Source: an uncultured Myxococcales bacterium (GTDB lineage Bacteria > Myxococcota_A > Polyangia > Polyangiales > Polyangiaceae). Taken from it: DNA of 64,000 bases. Shown in pieces: positions 25,168 through 34,538 of this stretch. How positions within the stretch are numbered: position 1 is the first letter of the stretch; every line of letters starts with the position of its first letter. Under the pieces are notes generated by a model that was not told the origin of the DNA, did not search any database, and worked only from the letters and a program-made list of their open reading frames with translations. The position numbers and the translations under genes are program-made. Location of the stretch: the NCBI GenBank assembly GCA_937872925.1, contig CALMUT010000372.1, forward strand, positions 1 to 64,000, in the 5' to 3' direction.

Positions 25168-26012
25168 GCTGTCGACGCATTCTCCCGCTCTTCGACGCTT
25201 TTGCGGATGGCGAACTCGCGCCGGACCAAGTCATCTCGGTCGAGCAACACATCATTGACTGCCCACGCTGTGCCGAGCAGGTCCGCCTCGACCACGCGGT
25301 GCGTACCAGCACGCGCCGTGCGGTGCTCGCCGATGTTGGAGTCTCCAGCGCGTTCAAGACACGCATCGCCGATGCGCTCGCTGCAGAGCGTGCCCGGGAA
25401 GAGTCGCAGGCGGCGCCACCGCCCATGACCCCGCTGTCTTGGCGCAGCATCGCACCCTTGGCCATCGCCGCGACGGTTGCGCTCTACTTCGCGGCTGCGC
25501 GTTCCAAATCTGACGGCCCAACCGTTGCCGGAGCAAACCACAGCCAGGCCAGTTTGGCCGCCGGCGCTGGTTCGGTCACTGCAAGCGTCGAGCAACTCAT
25601 CGACCAGTTGGTCACCCACCATATGCGCGCAGAACAGCCCAGCGTGACCGAGCCCGCACTGCTGCAACGCTTCGAACCCGAAGTCGGCGTCCCTGTGCGC
25701 GCTCCCAGCCTGTACGGCGCGCGCTGGGAAGGCGCTAGCGTCGTTCCGGTCAGCGCCGCGAAAGACCAACGTGCTGCGTCGCTGCGCTACAACCTCGGCG
25801 GTCGTCGCGTCACGCTCTACGTCTACAACTCGGCCCGCGTTCCCCTCCGCGCCACCCTAGAGCCCCGGGTTGTCTACGACACGCCCGTGTACGTTGGCTC
25901 TCGGCGCGGCTACTCCATCGCCGCAGTGGAACGCCGGGGCGTCGGCTATGCCGTCGCAACGGACTTGAACGACCGCGAGAGCGCGGAGTTGGTCGTCGCT
26001 TCGCTGCAGTGA
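25164..26012 (+). CDS. Zinc-finger (ZAS) anti-sigma factor, membrane bound
   Basis: 282 residues, translationally coupled to the ECF sigma gene. The N-terminus carries the HX3CX2C zinc anti-sigma motif (HIIDCPRC: His29, Cys33, Cys36). One membrane helix is predicted near 95-110 (IAPLAIAATVALYFAAA). The outside part of about 165 residues (SLRYNLGGRRVTLYVYN, YSIAAVERRGVGYAVATDL) resembles the C-terminal domain of myxobacterial anti-sigma proteins. Predicted role: hold the sigma factor at the membrane until an envelope or redox signal arrives. Confidence 0.9.
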   Translation: MSCRRILPLFDAFADGELAPDQVISVEQHIIDCPRCAEQVRLDHAVRTSTRRAVLADVGVSSAFKTRIADALAAERAREESQAAPPPMTPLSWRSIAPLAIAATVALYFAAARSKSDGPTVAGANHSQASLAAGAGSVTASVEQLIDQLVTHHMRAEQPSVTEPALLQRFEPEVGVPVRAPSLYGARWEGASVVPVSAAKDQRAASLRYNLGGRRVTLYVYNSARVPLRATLEPRVVYDTPVYVGSRRGYSIAAVERRGVGYAVATDLNDRESAELVVASLQ

Positions 26013-26025
26013 AGCGCAGGTCGCG

Positions 26026-27690
26026 TCAGCGCAGCGCGGCTGCGCCATGTTTTCGCGGGTCCGACGCAGCTTCTGTCTGACCGTTCCGCAGTGAAATCAT
26101 CTGTACCGCGCTCTGCGTGAAGCGCACGGTGCCGACGATTTCACCGCGGAATGCCAAGTCATCACGCAACGCCTGGCTTGCGCCGGCCTCAAGCAAGATA
26201 GTCGCGCCGCCCGTCGGGATTTGGAAGCGCGGGAGCTTCACAGCGGTTTGTGGCTTCAGATCGAATACCAAACTCGATACCAAGAGCTGCGTGACGTTCG
26301 TCGCGATCGTCATGCCACCGGAACCGCCTAAGGCCAAAACGGCTTTGGCGTCTTTAACAACGATCGTCGGCGTCATACTTGAAACCGGGCGGGCGCCTGG
26401 ACGAGGACGGTTCGGACTCTGCTGCAGATTGAAGGCGCCAACGTCTTTGGCCGCTGTGAAATCATCCAACTCGTCGTTCAGCACCACACCGCTGGCGTCG
26501 GCCACCACTTTGGCGCCAAAAGTGCGATTCACCGTCGTTGTGAGAGCGACGACGTTGCCCTCGCTATCGGAGGTCGTCAGGTGGTGGGTTCCGTGTTCTT
26601 CGAGGCCGAAACGCGGCAACGTATGGGTGCGATCCACGGCGATGCGCGCGCGGCGGCGCGCCAGGCGCTTGGCGGAATTGAGCTTGCTCAGATCGAGAGC
26701 CACGTGATCTGGGTCTCCGACATGGCGCATCCGGTCCGCAATCGCGCCACGCATCGCCTCCGCCAACAGGTGTTGGTACGCGCCGCTTTCACGGCCGAGA
26801 CGCGCGAGTTCGGCCTTTTTGTAGAGCCCCAAGGTCTGAACGACCATGAGCCCGCCTGCCGAAGGCGGCGGCATGGTGTAGACGTCATGCCCCTCCCATT
26901 TGGCATGCAGCGCCGCGCGCTCCACGGGGCGATAGGCGGCAAGGTCCGCCATGCTGAGCGCGCCACCAGCGCGACGATTGGAAGCCACGATATCCCGCGC
27001 GACCGCACCCTCGTAGAAAGCTGCCGGACCGCTCACCGCGATCTGCTCTAGGGTCTTTGCCAAGTTCGGCCGCGTCACCCGCGAGCCCGCTGCTGCGGGC
27101 TTGCCATTGGCGTAGAACACACGAGACAGCGCCGGCTCGGTGCTGAGGCGTTTGGCGTACGCCGCAAGGGAGCCCGCTAGGAAGCGCCCCACGGCAAAAC
27201 CCTGCTTCGCTGTCTGGGCCGCGGGTCCGACCACGTCTTTCCAAGGCTTCTTCCCGAACTTGGAATGCAAGGTGTGCAGCCCGCGGACTTCTCCGGGCAC
27301 GCCGGTATACTTGCCGCGTTCGGGGTCGGAGAACGGACGCTTTTCAAACGCCGCCACGTCGATCCCTGCGGGCGCCGTTTCCCGAAAGTCCAAGACGAAG
27401 GCGCGCTTTTCTTTTGCGAGCCAAACGACTGCAAATCCACCGCCACCGATCCCGCTCGACGTCGGACTGACCACGCCGCCCATGAAAGCGGCAGTCACCG
27501 CAGCGTCGATGGCGTTGCCGCCGGATTGCATGACCTGGACGGCAGCGCGACTGGCCAGCTCGTTCTCCGTTGCTGCGGCCTTGCGCAAGCCCGCGGCCTG
27601 GGCCGACGGCATCAGCACAGCCAAAATCACCGCGGCCGCCGCCACCAAAACGCTTGCGCCCCCCGATGCTCGCTTTATGTGTTGAGCCAC
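26026..27690 (-). CDS. ggt: Gamma-glutamyltransferase (glutathione hydrolase)
   Basis: 554 residues from GTG 27690, with an N-terminal hydrophobic signal (VLVAAAAVILAVLMPSAQA). This N-terminal-nucleophile hydrolase cleaves the gamma-glutamyl bond of glutathione in the periplasm. Seen: AVQVMQSGGNAIDAAV, SGIGGGGFAVVW, FRETAP with the substrate-binding Arg, the self-processing Thr in EEHGTHHLTTSD followed by GNVVALTTTVN, and the SSMTPTIVV and GSGGMTIAT blocks of the small subunit. Length is normal. It is divergent from gshB with only 48 bp between the starts, so the pair may share control of glutathione turnover. Confidence 0.92.
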   Translation of the reverse strand: MAQHIKRASGGASVLVAAAAVILAVLMPSAQAAGLRKAAATENELASRAAVQVMQSGGNAIDAAVTAAFMGGVVSPTSSGIGGGGFAVVWLAKEKRAFVLDFRETAPAGIDVAAFEKRPFSDPERGKYTGVPGEVRGLHTLHSKFGKKPWKDVVGPAAQTAKQGFAVGRFLAGSLAAYAKRLSTEPALSRVFYANGKPAAAGSRVTRPNLAKTLEQIAVSGPAAFYEGAVARDIVASNRRAGGALSMADLAAYRPVERAALHAKWEGHDVYTMPPPSAGGLMVVQTLGLYKKAELARLGRESGAYQHLLAEAMRGAIADRMRHVGDPDHVALDLSKLNSAKRLARRRARIAVDRTHTLPRFGLEEHGTHHLTTSDSEGNVVALTTTVNRTFGAKVVADASGVVLNDELDDFTAAKDVGAFNLQQSPNRPRPGARPVSSMTPTIVVKDAKAVLALGGSGGMTIATNVTQLLVSSLVFDLKPQTAVKLPRFQIPTGGATILLEAGASQALRDDLAFRGEIVGTVRFTQSAVQMISLRNGQTEAASDPRKHGAAALR

Positions 27691-27738
27691 TAAACCCTGA
27701 TACGATGCGCGCCCCCGTTTGGAAAGAGGCCAACCAAC

Positions 27739-28689
27739 GTGCGTTTTCTATTCGTGATGGATCCGGCGGAATCGATGCTGCCGGACAAGGATACGAGTTT
27801 CGCGCTCATGCGGGCGGCCATCGCCCGAGGGCACGAGACCCTGCACTGTCTGCCGCGTCAGGTGATGAACTACGGCCGCGACGTGCGTGCCGTCGCGCGA
27901 CCCATCCGCGTAGCCAATGCCACGCCCCACGTCGTGATGGGGGAGCCCAGCGAAGTCGAGATCGCCGCGCTGGACGCGGTGTTGATCCGCAAGGATCCGC
28001 CCTTCGACACTCCCTATGCGTACCTGACGCAACAGCTCGACTTGGTGTCCTCGGAAACCCTCGTAGTCAATTCGCCCCGGGGCTTGCGCGACGCCAACGA
28101 GAAGCTCTTTACCTTCCATTTCGCCGAGCACATGCCGCGCAGTCTGGTGACCGCCGAACCGAAGCGCATTCTGGACTTCGTGGCGGAGGTGAGTCACGCC
28201 GTGCTGAAGCCCCTCGACGGAGCAGGTGGCAGCGGCGTGGTCGCGCTCAGCACCGAAGACAGGAACACTCGTGCGCTAGTGGACCTACTGACCAAAGAAG
28301 GACGTCAGCTCGCCCTGGTACAGGAGTTCTTGCCTGGCATCCGCGAAGGCGACAAGCGTGTCATTGTTCTGGACGGCAAGCCCCTCGGCGCGATCTTGCG
28401 CGTGCCGCGGGCAGACGACATCCGCGCGAACATTCACGTCGGCGGCAGCGTCGAAAAGACACTCTTGACGCCCGAAGAGGACGCCATCGTGCGTGACGTG
28501 GGCAAAACACTGCGCAAGCACGGCTTGTTCTTCGTGGGCCTCGACCTGATCGGCGGCCGCCTGATTGAAGTCAATGTGACGAGCCCAACGGGCATCCAGG
28601 AACTGGGGCGCACCACGGGCACCACGCCCGAACAGGACGTGATCATCTGGATCGAGCAAAACTCCAAGTCCCCCCCGGCACTTCAATAA
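27739..28689 (+). CDS. gshB: Glutathione synthase
   Basis: 316 residues from GTG 27739, the usual length for bacterial GshB. It joins gamma-glutamylcysteine and glycine using ATP. The sequence follows GshB: FVMDPAESMLPDKDTSFAL, VLIRKDPPFD, VNSPRGLRDANEKLF, VLKPLDGAGGSGV (ATP-grasp loop), VQEFLPGIREGDKRVIVLDG, and LIEVNVTSPTGIQEL with metal-binding Glu and Asn. Its neighbour ggt is divergent. No gshA is in the window. Confidence 0.95.
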   Translation: MRFLFVMDPAESMLPDKDTSFALMRAAIARGHETLHCLPRQVMNYGRDVRAVARPIRVANATPHVVMGEPSEVEIAALDAVLIRKDPPFDTPYAYLTQQLDLVSSETLVVNSPRGLRDANEKLFTFHFAEHMPRSLVTAEPKRILDFVAEVSHAVLKPLDGAGGSGVVALSTEDRNTRALVDLLTKEGRQLALVQEFLPGIREGDKRVIVLDGKPLGAILRVPRADDIRANIHVGGSVEKTLLTPEEDAIVRDVGKTLRKHGLFFVGLDLIGGRLIEVNVTSPTGIQELGRTTGTTPEQDVIIWIEQNSKSPPALQ

Positions 28690-28738
28690 GCGGCCGCAAA
28701 CTTGGCCCGGTCCGGCAACGCGCCGCAACGTCGACGGC

Positions 28739-29020
28739 ATGAGCCGCATGTGTGAAGTCTGTACCACGCTTGGATCCAGCGCTAAGTCGAAGGTCCGCCG
28801 GATCTTGATCGCCGAGCGCATCGTCGCGCTGTGTGAGGACCACGCAAAAACCGCCCAGGACGCGGAACCCAGCAGCGTTCCAGCGCTGCGCGAGCTGTAC
28901 GCGGAGCCGAGTGGACGCCGGTCGCTCTTGTCGCGACGCTCGCCCCTGGATCGGCGCGTGTTCCCAGCCCGTCCGGAAGGTCGACGTGGCAGCGACGGAC
29001 GTCGCGCCGACGACTGCTAG
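28739..29020 (+). CDS. Small putative zinc-binding protein, conserved type unknown
   Basis: 93 residues from ATG 28739. CEVC (5-8) and LCEDHA could bind zinc, as in small treble-clef or ribbon proteins. The C-terminus is strongly basic (RRSLLSRRSPLDRRVFPARP) and ends DDC. No signal peptide. Composition is coding-like and the frame is well used, but I do not recognise the family. It sits alone between gshB and a membrane-anchored protein. Confidence 0.55.
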   Translation: MSRMCEVCTTLGSSAKSKVRRILIAERIVALCEDHAKTAQDAEPSSVPALRELYAEPSGRRSLLSRRSPLDRRVFPARPEGRRGSDGRRADDC

Positions 29021-29070
29021 CGCGGCGTTTCAGTGGACCACGGGTGAAGCCCGGCCCAGCTTGACCTAGA

Positions 29071-30120
29071 GTGTCCGCTCCCATGACCCGCGAGCGTCGC
29101 GCCGAAACCTTCCTGCTGCTGCTGTGTACGGCAGCCCTGGGCGTGCTCTTGTGGCGAAGTCGCGACGCGGCGCCGCCGGATCCGGTTCGCCTCACCGCGC
29201 TCGGCGCAGTGCCCCAAGACATCGTGCTCTTGATCACCGTCGACGCAGACGCATTGCGCCGTAGCGAATGGGGCGCGAGTCTTTTGGCAAGCGGGCAGAG
29301 CCTGCAGGGGCTTGGCGCCATCGACGAGCTTTGCCAAGACAGTCCACTCACGCACCTCAAAGAGCTCGCGCTGTTTGTGCCGAAGGTGCTGCCCGAGCAA
29401 CCCCTGGACGTGGGCGTGGTCGCTCAAGGCGGCTTTGACAGCGCACAGACTTTGACTTGCATTGAGCGTGTGGTGAGCGCTCGCGGAGGTGCGCCCATCC
29501 GCAGCGCATTGGGCTCCTTTGACAGCGTCCGGGATCGGGGCTCCACCCAAGGCGAAATCGCAACGCGCAATGGCGGCCCACTTATCCTTGGAGAAGGCCG
29601 AACCCTGCGTGCGGCGGTGGACACCGCGGAAGGCCGCAATCCGAACGTACGCAGCAACGAGGCGCACTCCGGACTGCGGCATGAAGTGGGGGAACACGCG
29701 GTCGTTGTGAGTTTGCTGCTGCCGCCAGGTTGGCTGACGCGCATGACGCGGCTCGATGCCGCCGGCGTCAGCCCCCTCTCCCGGGTGCGTGCCGCGGCCA
29801 TCGGCATCGACCTCGCACCGGTGCGCGTGGAAGCAGTGTTGGGCCTCGAGGCAGACGCGCTGGCCCAGGAAGTCGCCCGGATCTTGAAGGGCTTCTCTCG
29901 GGACTCTGCCGGCCTGATGCAACTCGAGCTAGGCGTAAACCCCCTTGCAAACGCCAAGATCCACGCGCAAGGGCGTACCGTTCGGCTATCCCTTTCCCTT
30001 GACGAAGCACAGTTGAAAACTCTGTCGAGAACCCTGCTCGGCCAACTACCCCCGCCAGCGCTGCGCCGGAATGAGGTCATCGTGGATGACCTCAACTTGA
30101 GCGACGCTGCAGCGGACTGA
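29071..30120 (+). CDS. Membrane-anchored protein of unknown function
   Basis: 349 residues from GTG 29071 (ATG 29083 is an alternative 4 codons on). One N-terminal membrane helix (FLLLLCTAALGVLLW) is followed by a long exported domain with alternating strands and helices (VPQDIVLLITVDADALRRS, LKELALFVPKVL, VGEHAVVVSLLLPPGWL, ALSRVRAAAIGIDLAPV-like blocks). The layout recalls exported DUF3352-type proteins, but there is no firm match. It stops 5 bp short of the convergent histidine kinase gene. Confidence 0.7.
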   Translation: MSAPMTRERRAETFLLLLCTAALGVLLWRSRDAAPPDPVRLTALGAVPQDIVLLITVDADALRRSEWGASLLASGQSLQGLGAIDELCQDSPLTHLKELALFVPKVLPEQPLDVGVVAQGGFDSAQTLTCIERVVSARGGAPIRSALGSFDSVRDRGSTQGEIATRNGGPLILGEGRTLRAAVDTAEGRNPNVRSNEAHSGLRHEVGEHAVVVSLLLPPGWLTRMTRLDAAGVSPLSRVRAAAIGIDLAPVRVEAVLGLEADALAQEVARILKGFSRDSAGLMQLELGVNPLANAKIHAQGRTVRLSLSLDEAQLKTLSRTLLGQLPPPALRRNEVIVDDLNLSDAAAD

Positions 30121-30125
30121 GTTGC

Positions 30126-32027
30126 TCAGGAAAGTTTGGCGCCGAGCACCACTCGCTGCACGTCGTCCAATCGGAAGGGCTTGTCCAAGCGCTTCGCACC
30201 TGTGCGCTGAAAGAACTCTGCCACCTTCGGGTGTGCGCCGGCCGCCGTCATGAACACGAAGCGCGCGGCCTGTTCGGGTCGCACGCGGTGCAGCACCTCC
30301 CACAATGCCTCGCCGTCGAGGTCCGGCATCATCATGTCGCAGAACACTACGTCATAGCGCTCGCCGGAAATCAGGCGGTCGCGAGCTTCCAGCGCGCTCG
30401 CAAGGAACGTGACTTCGCAACTGTCTTCCAAGGCAACGCTCAGGGCGCCTCCGATGCCGGGGTCGTCGTCGACGACGAGGACCGTCGGCCGCTCACTGCG
30501 AGGTCCCGGCCGGATCGAGGCCGTTTCCGACGGCGGCGGCTCCGACTCAAGCACGCCGACGGGCAACATCACGCGAAACGTCGTGCCCGTGGTGGCATCA
30601 CTTTCGGCCACCAGCTCGCCCCCCATGGCGCTCACTACGGCGCGGCAAAACGGGAGACCGACACGCGTGTCTCCGCTCTCATCTTGAGCTGAAAAGAACG
30701 GCTCGAAGACGTTCGAAAGCACCGCGGGCGCAAGGGCGCGGCCCACAATGGTCACCGCGACCATCACCTCGGCCGGCTCCAGCGGCGTGAGTTCGATTCG
30801 CACTTCTGCGCTGTCATCCTCGGGCAGCGACTGCGCCGCGTGCACCAGCAAATGCAGAAACACCTGCTCAAGGTGCGCCGCACTGGCGTTGATCGGCGGC
30901 ACGTCGGCATAGTTCGTCGTCAAACGCCCACGGTGGCGAAGCTCGTGGCCCACAAGCTCCATGGCACCCTCCAAGACCGTCCGCACATTCACGGTGCTAC
31001 GAGTGCGCTCTTCCACGCGAGAAAAGGCGCGCATGCGTTTGACGACCTGAGCGATGCGCTCGATGCCTTGATAGGCTTCGGTCAGCCGCGCGATCGTGCC
31101 CACGCCTGCATCGGCTTCAACGTGAAGCTCCGGAAGCGACGTCTTCACGTGTTCCAGATTCAAGAGCACGTAGGTCAGCGGGTTGTTGATCGCATGAGCC
31201 ATGCCTCCCGCCAAGAGACCCAGCGCCGCAAGACGGTCCGCCTGCAACCAACGCGCCTCGACTTGGCGCCGTTCCGTCACATTGCGACCAAAGGACAAGA
31301 CCGCGGGCATGCCGTCCCATTCGATGGAAATCGAACTCACCTCGACCAGGATGATGCTGCCGTCAACGCGACGGATGCGATACTCCTGGGGCGGCAACTT
31401 GCGACGCTGCACCAGCATGGCCGCAAGGCGTTGCTCCAACTGCGAGATCTCGCTCGTCGCCAAAAACTCCTTGGGGTCATGACCCAGTGCGTCCTCGACA
31501 CTCGAGAACCCGAACAGACCGACGGCGGCGGCGTTGGCGTAAAATATCTGTCGTTCGTCCAGGATCCACACTGCAACGGGAGCCGACTCGATCACCTGCC
31601 GGAGCCGCTGCTCGGAGCGCTCCAACTCGGAAATCGCACGACGCCGCTCCGTGATGTCAACCAAGAGCGCGACAGTGATGAGGCGCTCCTTTTGATCAAT
31701 CAGTCCGAGCGCCACTTCGAGGGGGACTCGGGTGCCGTCTTCCCGGCGCGCTGCGCTCTCGAAGTGAAATGGAGTCGACTCACGGCGGGATGCGGCGCCC
31801 GCCATGTCTGCGATGCGAGTGAACTCGTCGGGCGCAACCACGTCGAGCGCGTCCCGCCCGACCAGCGTCGCGGGAGATTCGTGCATGATCTCGGCTGTCC
31901 GCTCACTGGCGAATACGATTTTCGGCCGATCCCCCGTCGCGGAGGTGATCAGGACGCCGATGCCCGAATCCGCGGCCGCCTCGATAAAGGCTCGGGCTAC
32001 TTCATCGATTTCAATTGCGTCACCCAT
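30126..32027 (-). CDS. Hybrid sensor histidine kinase (PAS-PAS-HK-REC) with eroded ATP-binding motifs
   Basis: 633 residues from ATG 32027; a GTG at 32087 falls inside a hairpin. Two PAS domains (~10-125 and 140-255; VDITERRR and FGRNVTERRQ mark their ends) precede an H-box with His278 in GGMAHAINNP; the usual Glu after His is Ala. The N-box reads LHLLVHAAQ with His396 in place of the Mg-binding Asn. The G1 box (VTIVGRALAP) lacks DxGxG, and G2 is DTRVGLPF. The receiver domain (515-630) is intact: VVDDDPG, Asp564 in FCDMMMPDLDG, and Lys616 in LDKPF. No membrane helix. It may be a pseudokinase whose receiver takes phosphate from another kinase. Confidence 0.85.
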   Translation of the reverse strand: MGDAIEIDEVARAFIEAAADSGIGVLITSATGDRPKIVFASERTAEIMHESPATLVGRDALDVVAPDEFTRIADMAGAASRRESTPFHFESAARREDGTRVPLEVALGLIDQKERLITVALLVDITERRRAISELERSEQRLRQVIESAPVAVWILDERQIFYANAAAVGLFGFSSVEDALGHDPKEFLATSEISQLEQRLAAMLVQRRKLPPQEYRIRRVDGSIILVEVSSISIEWDGMPAVLSFGRNVTERRQVEARWLQADRLAALGLLAGGMAHAINNPLTYVLLNLEHVKTSLPELHVEADAGVGTIARLTEAYQGIERIAQVVKRMRAFSRVEERTRSTVNVRTVLEGAMELVGHELRHRGRLTTNYADVPPINASAAHLEQVFLHLLVHAAQSLPEDDSAEVRIELTPLEPAEVMVAVTIVGRALAPAVLSNVFEPFFSAQDESGDTRVGLPFCRAVVSAMGGELVAESDATTGTTFRVMLPVGVLESEPPPSETASIRPGPRSERPTVLVVDDDPGIGGALSVALEDSCEVTFLASALEARDRLISGERYDVVFCDMMMPDLDGEALWEVLHRVRPEQAARFVFMTAAGAHPKVAEFFQRTGAKRLDKPFRLDDVQRVVLGAKLS

Positions 32028-32075
32028 CCCCAAGCGCGAGTTTCCTCGGCGGGCGGGTGCTGTCAACTCGCTCGG

Positions 32076-32101
32076 CCCACCTGGCACTTCTGCCAGGTGG
32101 G
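32076..32101. terminator. Perfect 11-bp inverted repeat between same-strand genes
   Basis: CCCACCTGGCA and TGCCAGGTGGG flank loop CTTC. It lies after the stop of the 32128 lipoprotein gene and before the kinase start on the minus strand. There is no T run on either side, so it is either a Rho-aided terminator or an operator for a dimeric regulator. Confidence 0.5.
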
Positions 32102-32127
32102 GGCTCCTTATTCAGAACGAATCCGAG

Positions 32128-33048
32128 TCAGGGCGCGGCGGTGGATCCGACGGTCACGAAGGTTGTCGGCTCGGGAATGACCGGGTCTTTGGCGTCCCGT
32201 TCAATCACGCGGCCGCTGCCCAAGTCGACGACTTCCACGACGATCTCGAGGGCGATGTTGGCGGGAGTCCGCGTACGCAGCCCGGCGTCCACGCCGATCA
32301 GCGCGGGCACGACTCCTGGAATGTAGGGCTTCACTAGCAGGTCCTTGTACGACTTGTTCTCGATGGCGAATGCGTGGTTCGCCAGAGTCACGGTCTGATC
32401 GTACTCGGCCGTGGGGTCCGGTGGCGGCGCAGTCGCGATGATGTTCATCACCGTCGCAAAGTCGATGGCCAGCTCGTTCATGTCTTGGAATGTGAACGTG
32501 CCATGACGACGCGAAGGACGACCGGATGCCGTGCCCGGCAGCTCCATTAAGATGTCGATGCCACTTAGATTTGGCTGAAACTCGCCATCGTCCGCATCCA
32601 CCAGCGCCAGACCGGGCCAGTAGCGGCCGAATTCGTTCCAGGGATCAATGAGCAGCTCCACGCTGTAGTCGTCGGGATCCAAATTGGTCAGGGTCCAACT
32701 GATCTGGATCTTGATGTCGTCCGTCGTGACCCAGGGTTTGGCCGGGTAGGGGGCGACCGGCGAGCCGTTCAACGCGTTTTGCTCTGCCTGCGTCGGTGCC
32801 TTGATGGGGAACGCCACGGGCAGCTTGACCTCATAGAGAGTCATTTCGCCGTCGTCGTAGATGGGGCCCAGCTGGTTCGTCATGCCCACGATCTGCGGCT
32901 GCAGAGTGCGGGTCTCTTCTTCCTCCCCGCATCCGACCAGAGCCACGCCGAGGGCAAGCACGCCAAGCATCCGAACGGGGGCTATTCCCCCCAATGCGGG
33001 GGCACTATCCCCCACCCCGGAGCGTAAGAATCCTGGAAAAAGTCGCAT
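32128..33048 (-). CDS. Lipoprotein of unknown function
   Basis: 306 residues from ATG 33048, preceded by GAGGA eight bases upstream. A 26-residue N-terminal extension is followed by a signal core VRMLGVLALGVALVGCGEE with lipobox Cys, so an internal start at ATG 32970 is also possible. The mature part has beta-rich segments (IKIQISWTLTNLDPDDYSVEL, ALEIVVEVVDLGSGRVI) and a GIDILMELPGTASGRPSRR block. No known domain recognised. It is upstream of the kinase gene on the same strand. Confidence 0.7.
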   Translation of the reverse strand: MRLFPGFLRSGVGDSAPALGGIAPVRMLGVLALGVALVGCGEEEETRTLQPQIVGMTNQLGPIYDDGEMTLYEVKLPVAFPIKAPTQAEQNALNGSPVAPYPAKPWVTTDDIKIQISWTLTNLDPDDYSVELLIDPWNEFGRYWPGLALVDADDGEFQPNLSGIDILMELPGTASGRPSRRHGTFTFQDMNELAIDFATVMNIIATAPPPDPTAEYDQTVTLANHAFAIENKSYKDLLVKPYIPGVVPALIGVDAGLRTRTPANIALEIVVEVVDLGSGRVIERDAKDPVIPEPTTFVTVGSTAAP

Positions 33049-33119
33049 GAATACCGTCCTCGGATAAGAGCCCACAGAAGACTATGCCATGAACGTGCCG
33101 GCCGCGCCGCGGCGCGGCG

Positions 33120-34538
33120 TTACTTCTTGCTCGGACGGAAGCTGAAGGTCCAGCCGGCATTCGTCGGCTTGTCTGCGGAGGGGAACGAGAGCCGGGTGAA
33201 CTGCCGCTTGATGCAGCCTTCGACGCGCGGATTGCTCAGGGACGAGCCTCCGATGTTCGCGCCCGATACCGAGCCGCCAGGCGTGATGGAGAAGCTCACG
33301 CTGACGCTACCGGCCAGCTTCGGATCCCGCGCCGCAGCCGCTTCGTAGCAGGCGCGGAATGCGCCGTAGCGCGACATCACTACGCGGGAGATCTGCGACG
33401 GTGACAGCCCTTGCCCGGCCTTCGGCGAGTCTTTGCCGACGACCTTGCGTTCGCCGGTGCCGCTGCCGTCTCCCTTGCCGGTGCCGCTGCCGTCGCCGCC
33501 ACCTTTGCCACCCTTGCCGTATCCGCCAGTGCCCTTGCCACCGGGTCCGCCACTGCCGGATCCAAATCCGCCGCCACGCCCAGGACCCCAACCTGTATCC
33601 AGGGTGCCCGATCCAAAAGGCACGCCTTCGCCCGTGCCACCGCCGCCCGGGCCGCCGCCTTTGAGCCCAGTGCCGGAGCCTTGACCCAAGACGATGTTGT
33701 CCGAGCGCAGCCCGCCGAGGGCGTCCGCCACAGAGCTGATGGTGCCGAGGGTCTTGCGGACTTCTTCGCCCACGTCACTCGAAAGCGCCTCCGCCATGCC
33801 GCCGAGACCGCTGCGGATTTCCCCGGGTTGCTCGGTCTTTTCCGCTTTGGCGTTGCGGCCCAGCGCACCTTCAGCGCCCTTGATCTTCTTGCCGCCGCCC
33901 TGCTCTTTCTTGTCTTTGGCGCCCGGATCTTTGATGCCTTTGCCCTTGTCGCCGTCTTCGTTGCTGGTTTCTTTCGGCGGCTCGGTCTCTTCTTCTTTCA
34001 GGTTGAACTGCAGTGCCAGCTCTCGCTGACTCGTGAGCTCAAGCGGCTTCGGAATTCCAATCGGCGTCGTAATGGCCCAGATCAGCGCCAAGCCACCAAT
34101 GACCGCAACGAAGGAAAAGATGAACGCCAGCAGCAGGGCCCAATCGAACTTCAGTCGTTGCGTCAGTGCCGGTGGTGCATGCGCAAATTGGAAGAAGACG
34201 CTGAAGTTCGGACCGTACTGGATCAGCCCATAGTCCCCCGCCACGATAGCAATGGGTGCACCCGTTGCCGCGAGCTGCGCCGGATCTTCTTGACGACCAC
34301 GGAGCGTCAGCACGCCACCAGTGGCGCCGCGCACGTGCAGCTCCCAACCGGAACCGACGGCGCGAATCGGTGAATCGGAGATCGGCGCACCGTCGGGCTT
34401 CTGGGTAACGGCATCCGGTCCGTCACCCAGACTGAACGACTTGCCAGAGTCGAGGTGGCGCACGCCGAGCACCGTCGTGCCCCAAACGGCAGCAGCACGA
34501 AGAATGACAGTGGGTTGTGCGGGTTGTGCGGCGGCCAT
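33120..34538 (-). CDS. AgmX/PglI C-terminal domain protein (TonB-like, gliding-motility type)
   Basis: 472 residues from ATG 34538. Residues 1-125 form an FHA/forkhead-like or beta-rich cytosolic domain. One membrane helix follows (LLLAFIFSFVAVIGGLALIWAI), then a Lys/Glu-rich stretch, a long Gly-rich linker and the C-terminal domain SQISRVVMSRYGAFRACYE, SVSVSFSITPGGSVSGANI, VEGCIKRQFTRLSFP, WTFSFRP. This last domain is the TonB-like repeat found in AgmX and PglI of Myxococcus gliding machinery and in many myxobacterial envelope proteins. Likely spans the periplasm. No ExbB/D genes are adjacent. Confidence 0.85.
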   Translation of the reverse strand: MAAAQPAQPTVILRAAAVWGTTVLGVRHLDSGKSFSLGDGPDAVTQKPDGAPISDSPIRAVGSGWELHVRGATGGVLTLRGRQEDPAQLAATGAPIAIVAGDYGLIQYGPNFSVFFQFAHAPPALTQRLKFDWALLLAFIFSFVAVIGGLALIWAITTPIGIPKPLELTSQRELALQFNLKEEETEPPKETSNEDGDKGKGIKDPGAKDKKEQGGGKKIKGAEGALGRNAKAEKTEQPGEIRSGLGGMAEALSSDVGEEVRKTLGTISSVADALGGLRSDNIVLGQGSGTGLKGGGPGGGGTGEGVPFGSGTLDTGWGPGRGGGFGSGSGGPGGKGTGGYGKGGKGGGDGSGTGKGDGSGTGERKVVGKDSPKAGQGLSPSQISRVVMSRYGAFRACYEAAAARDPKLAGSVSVSFSITPGGSVSGANIGGSSLSNPRVEGCIKRQFTRLSFPSADKPTNAGWTFSFRPSKK

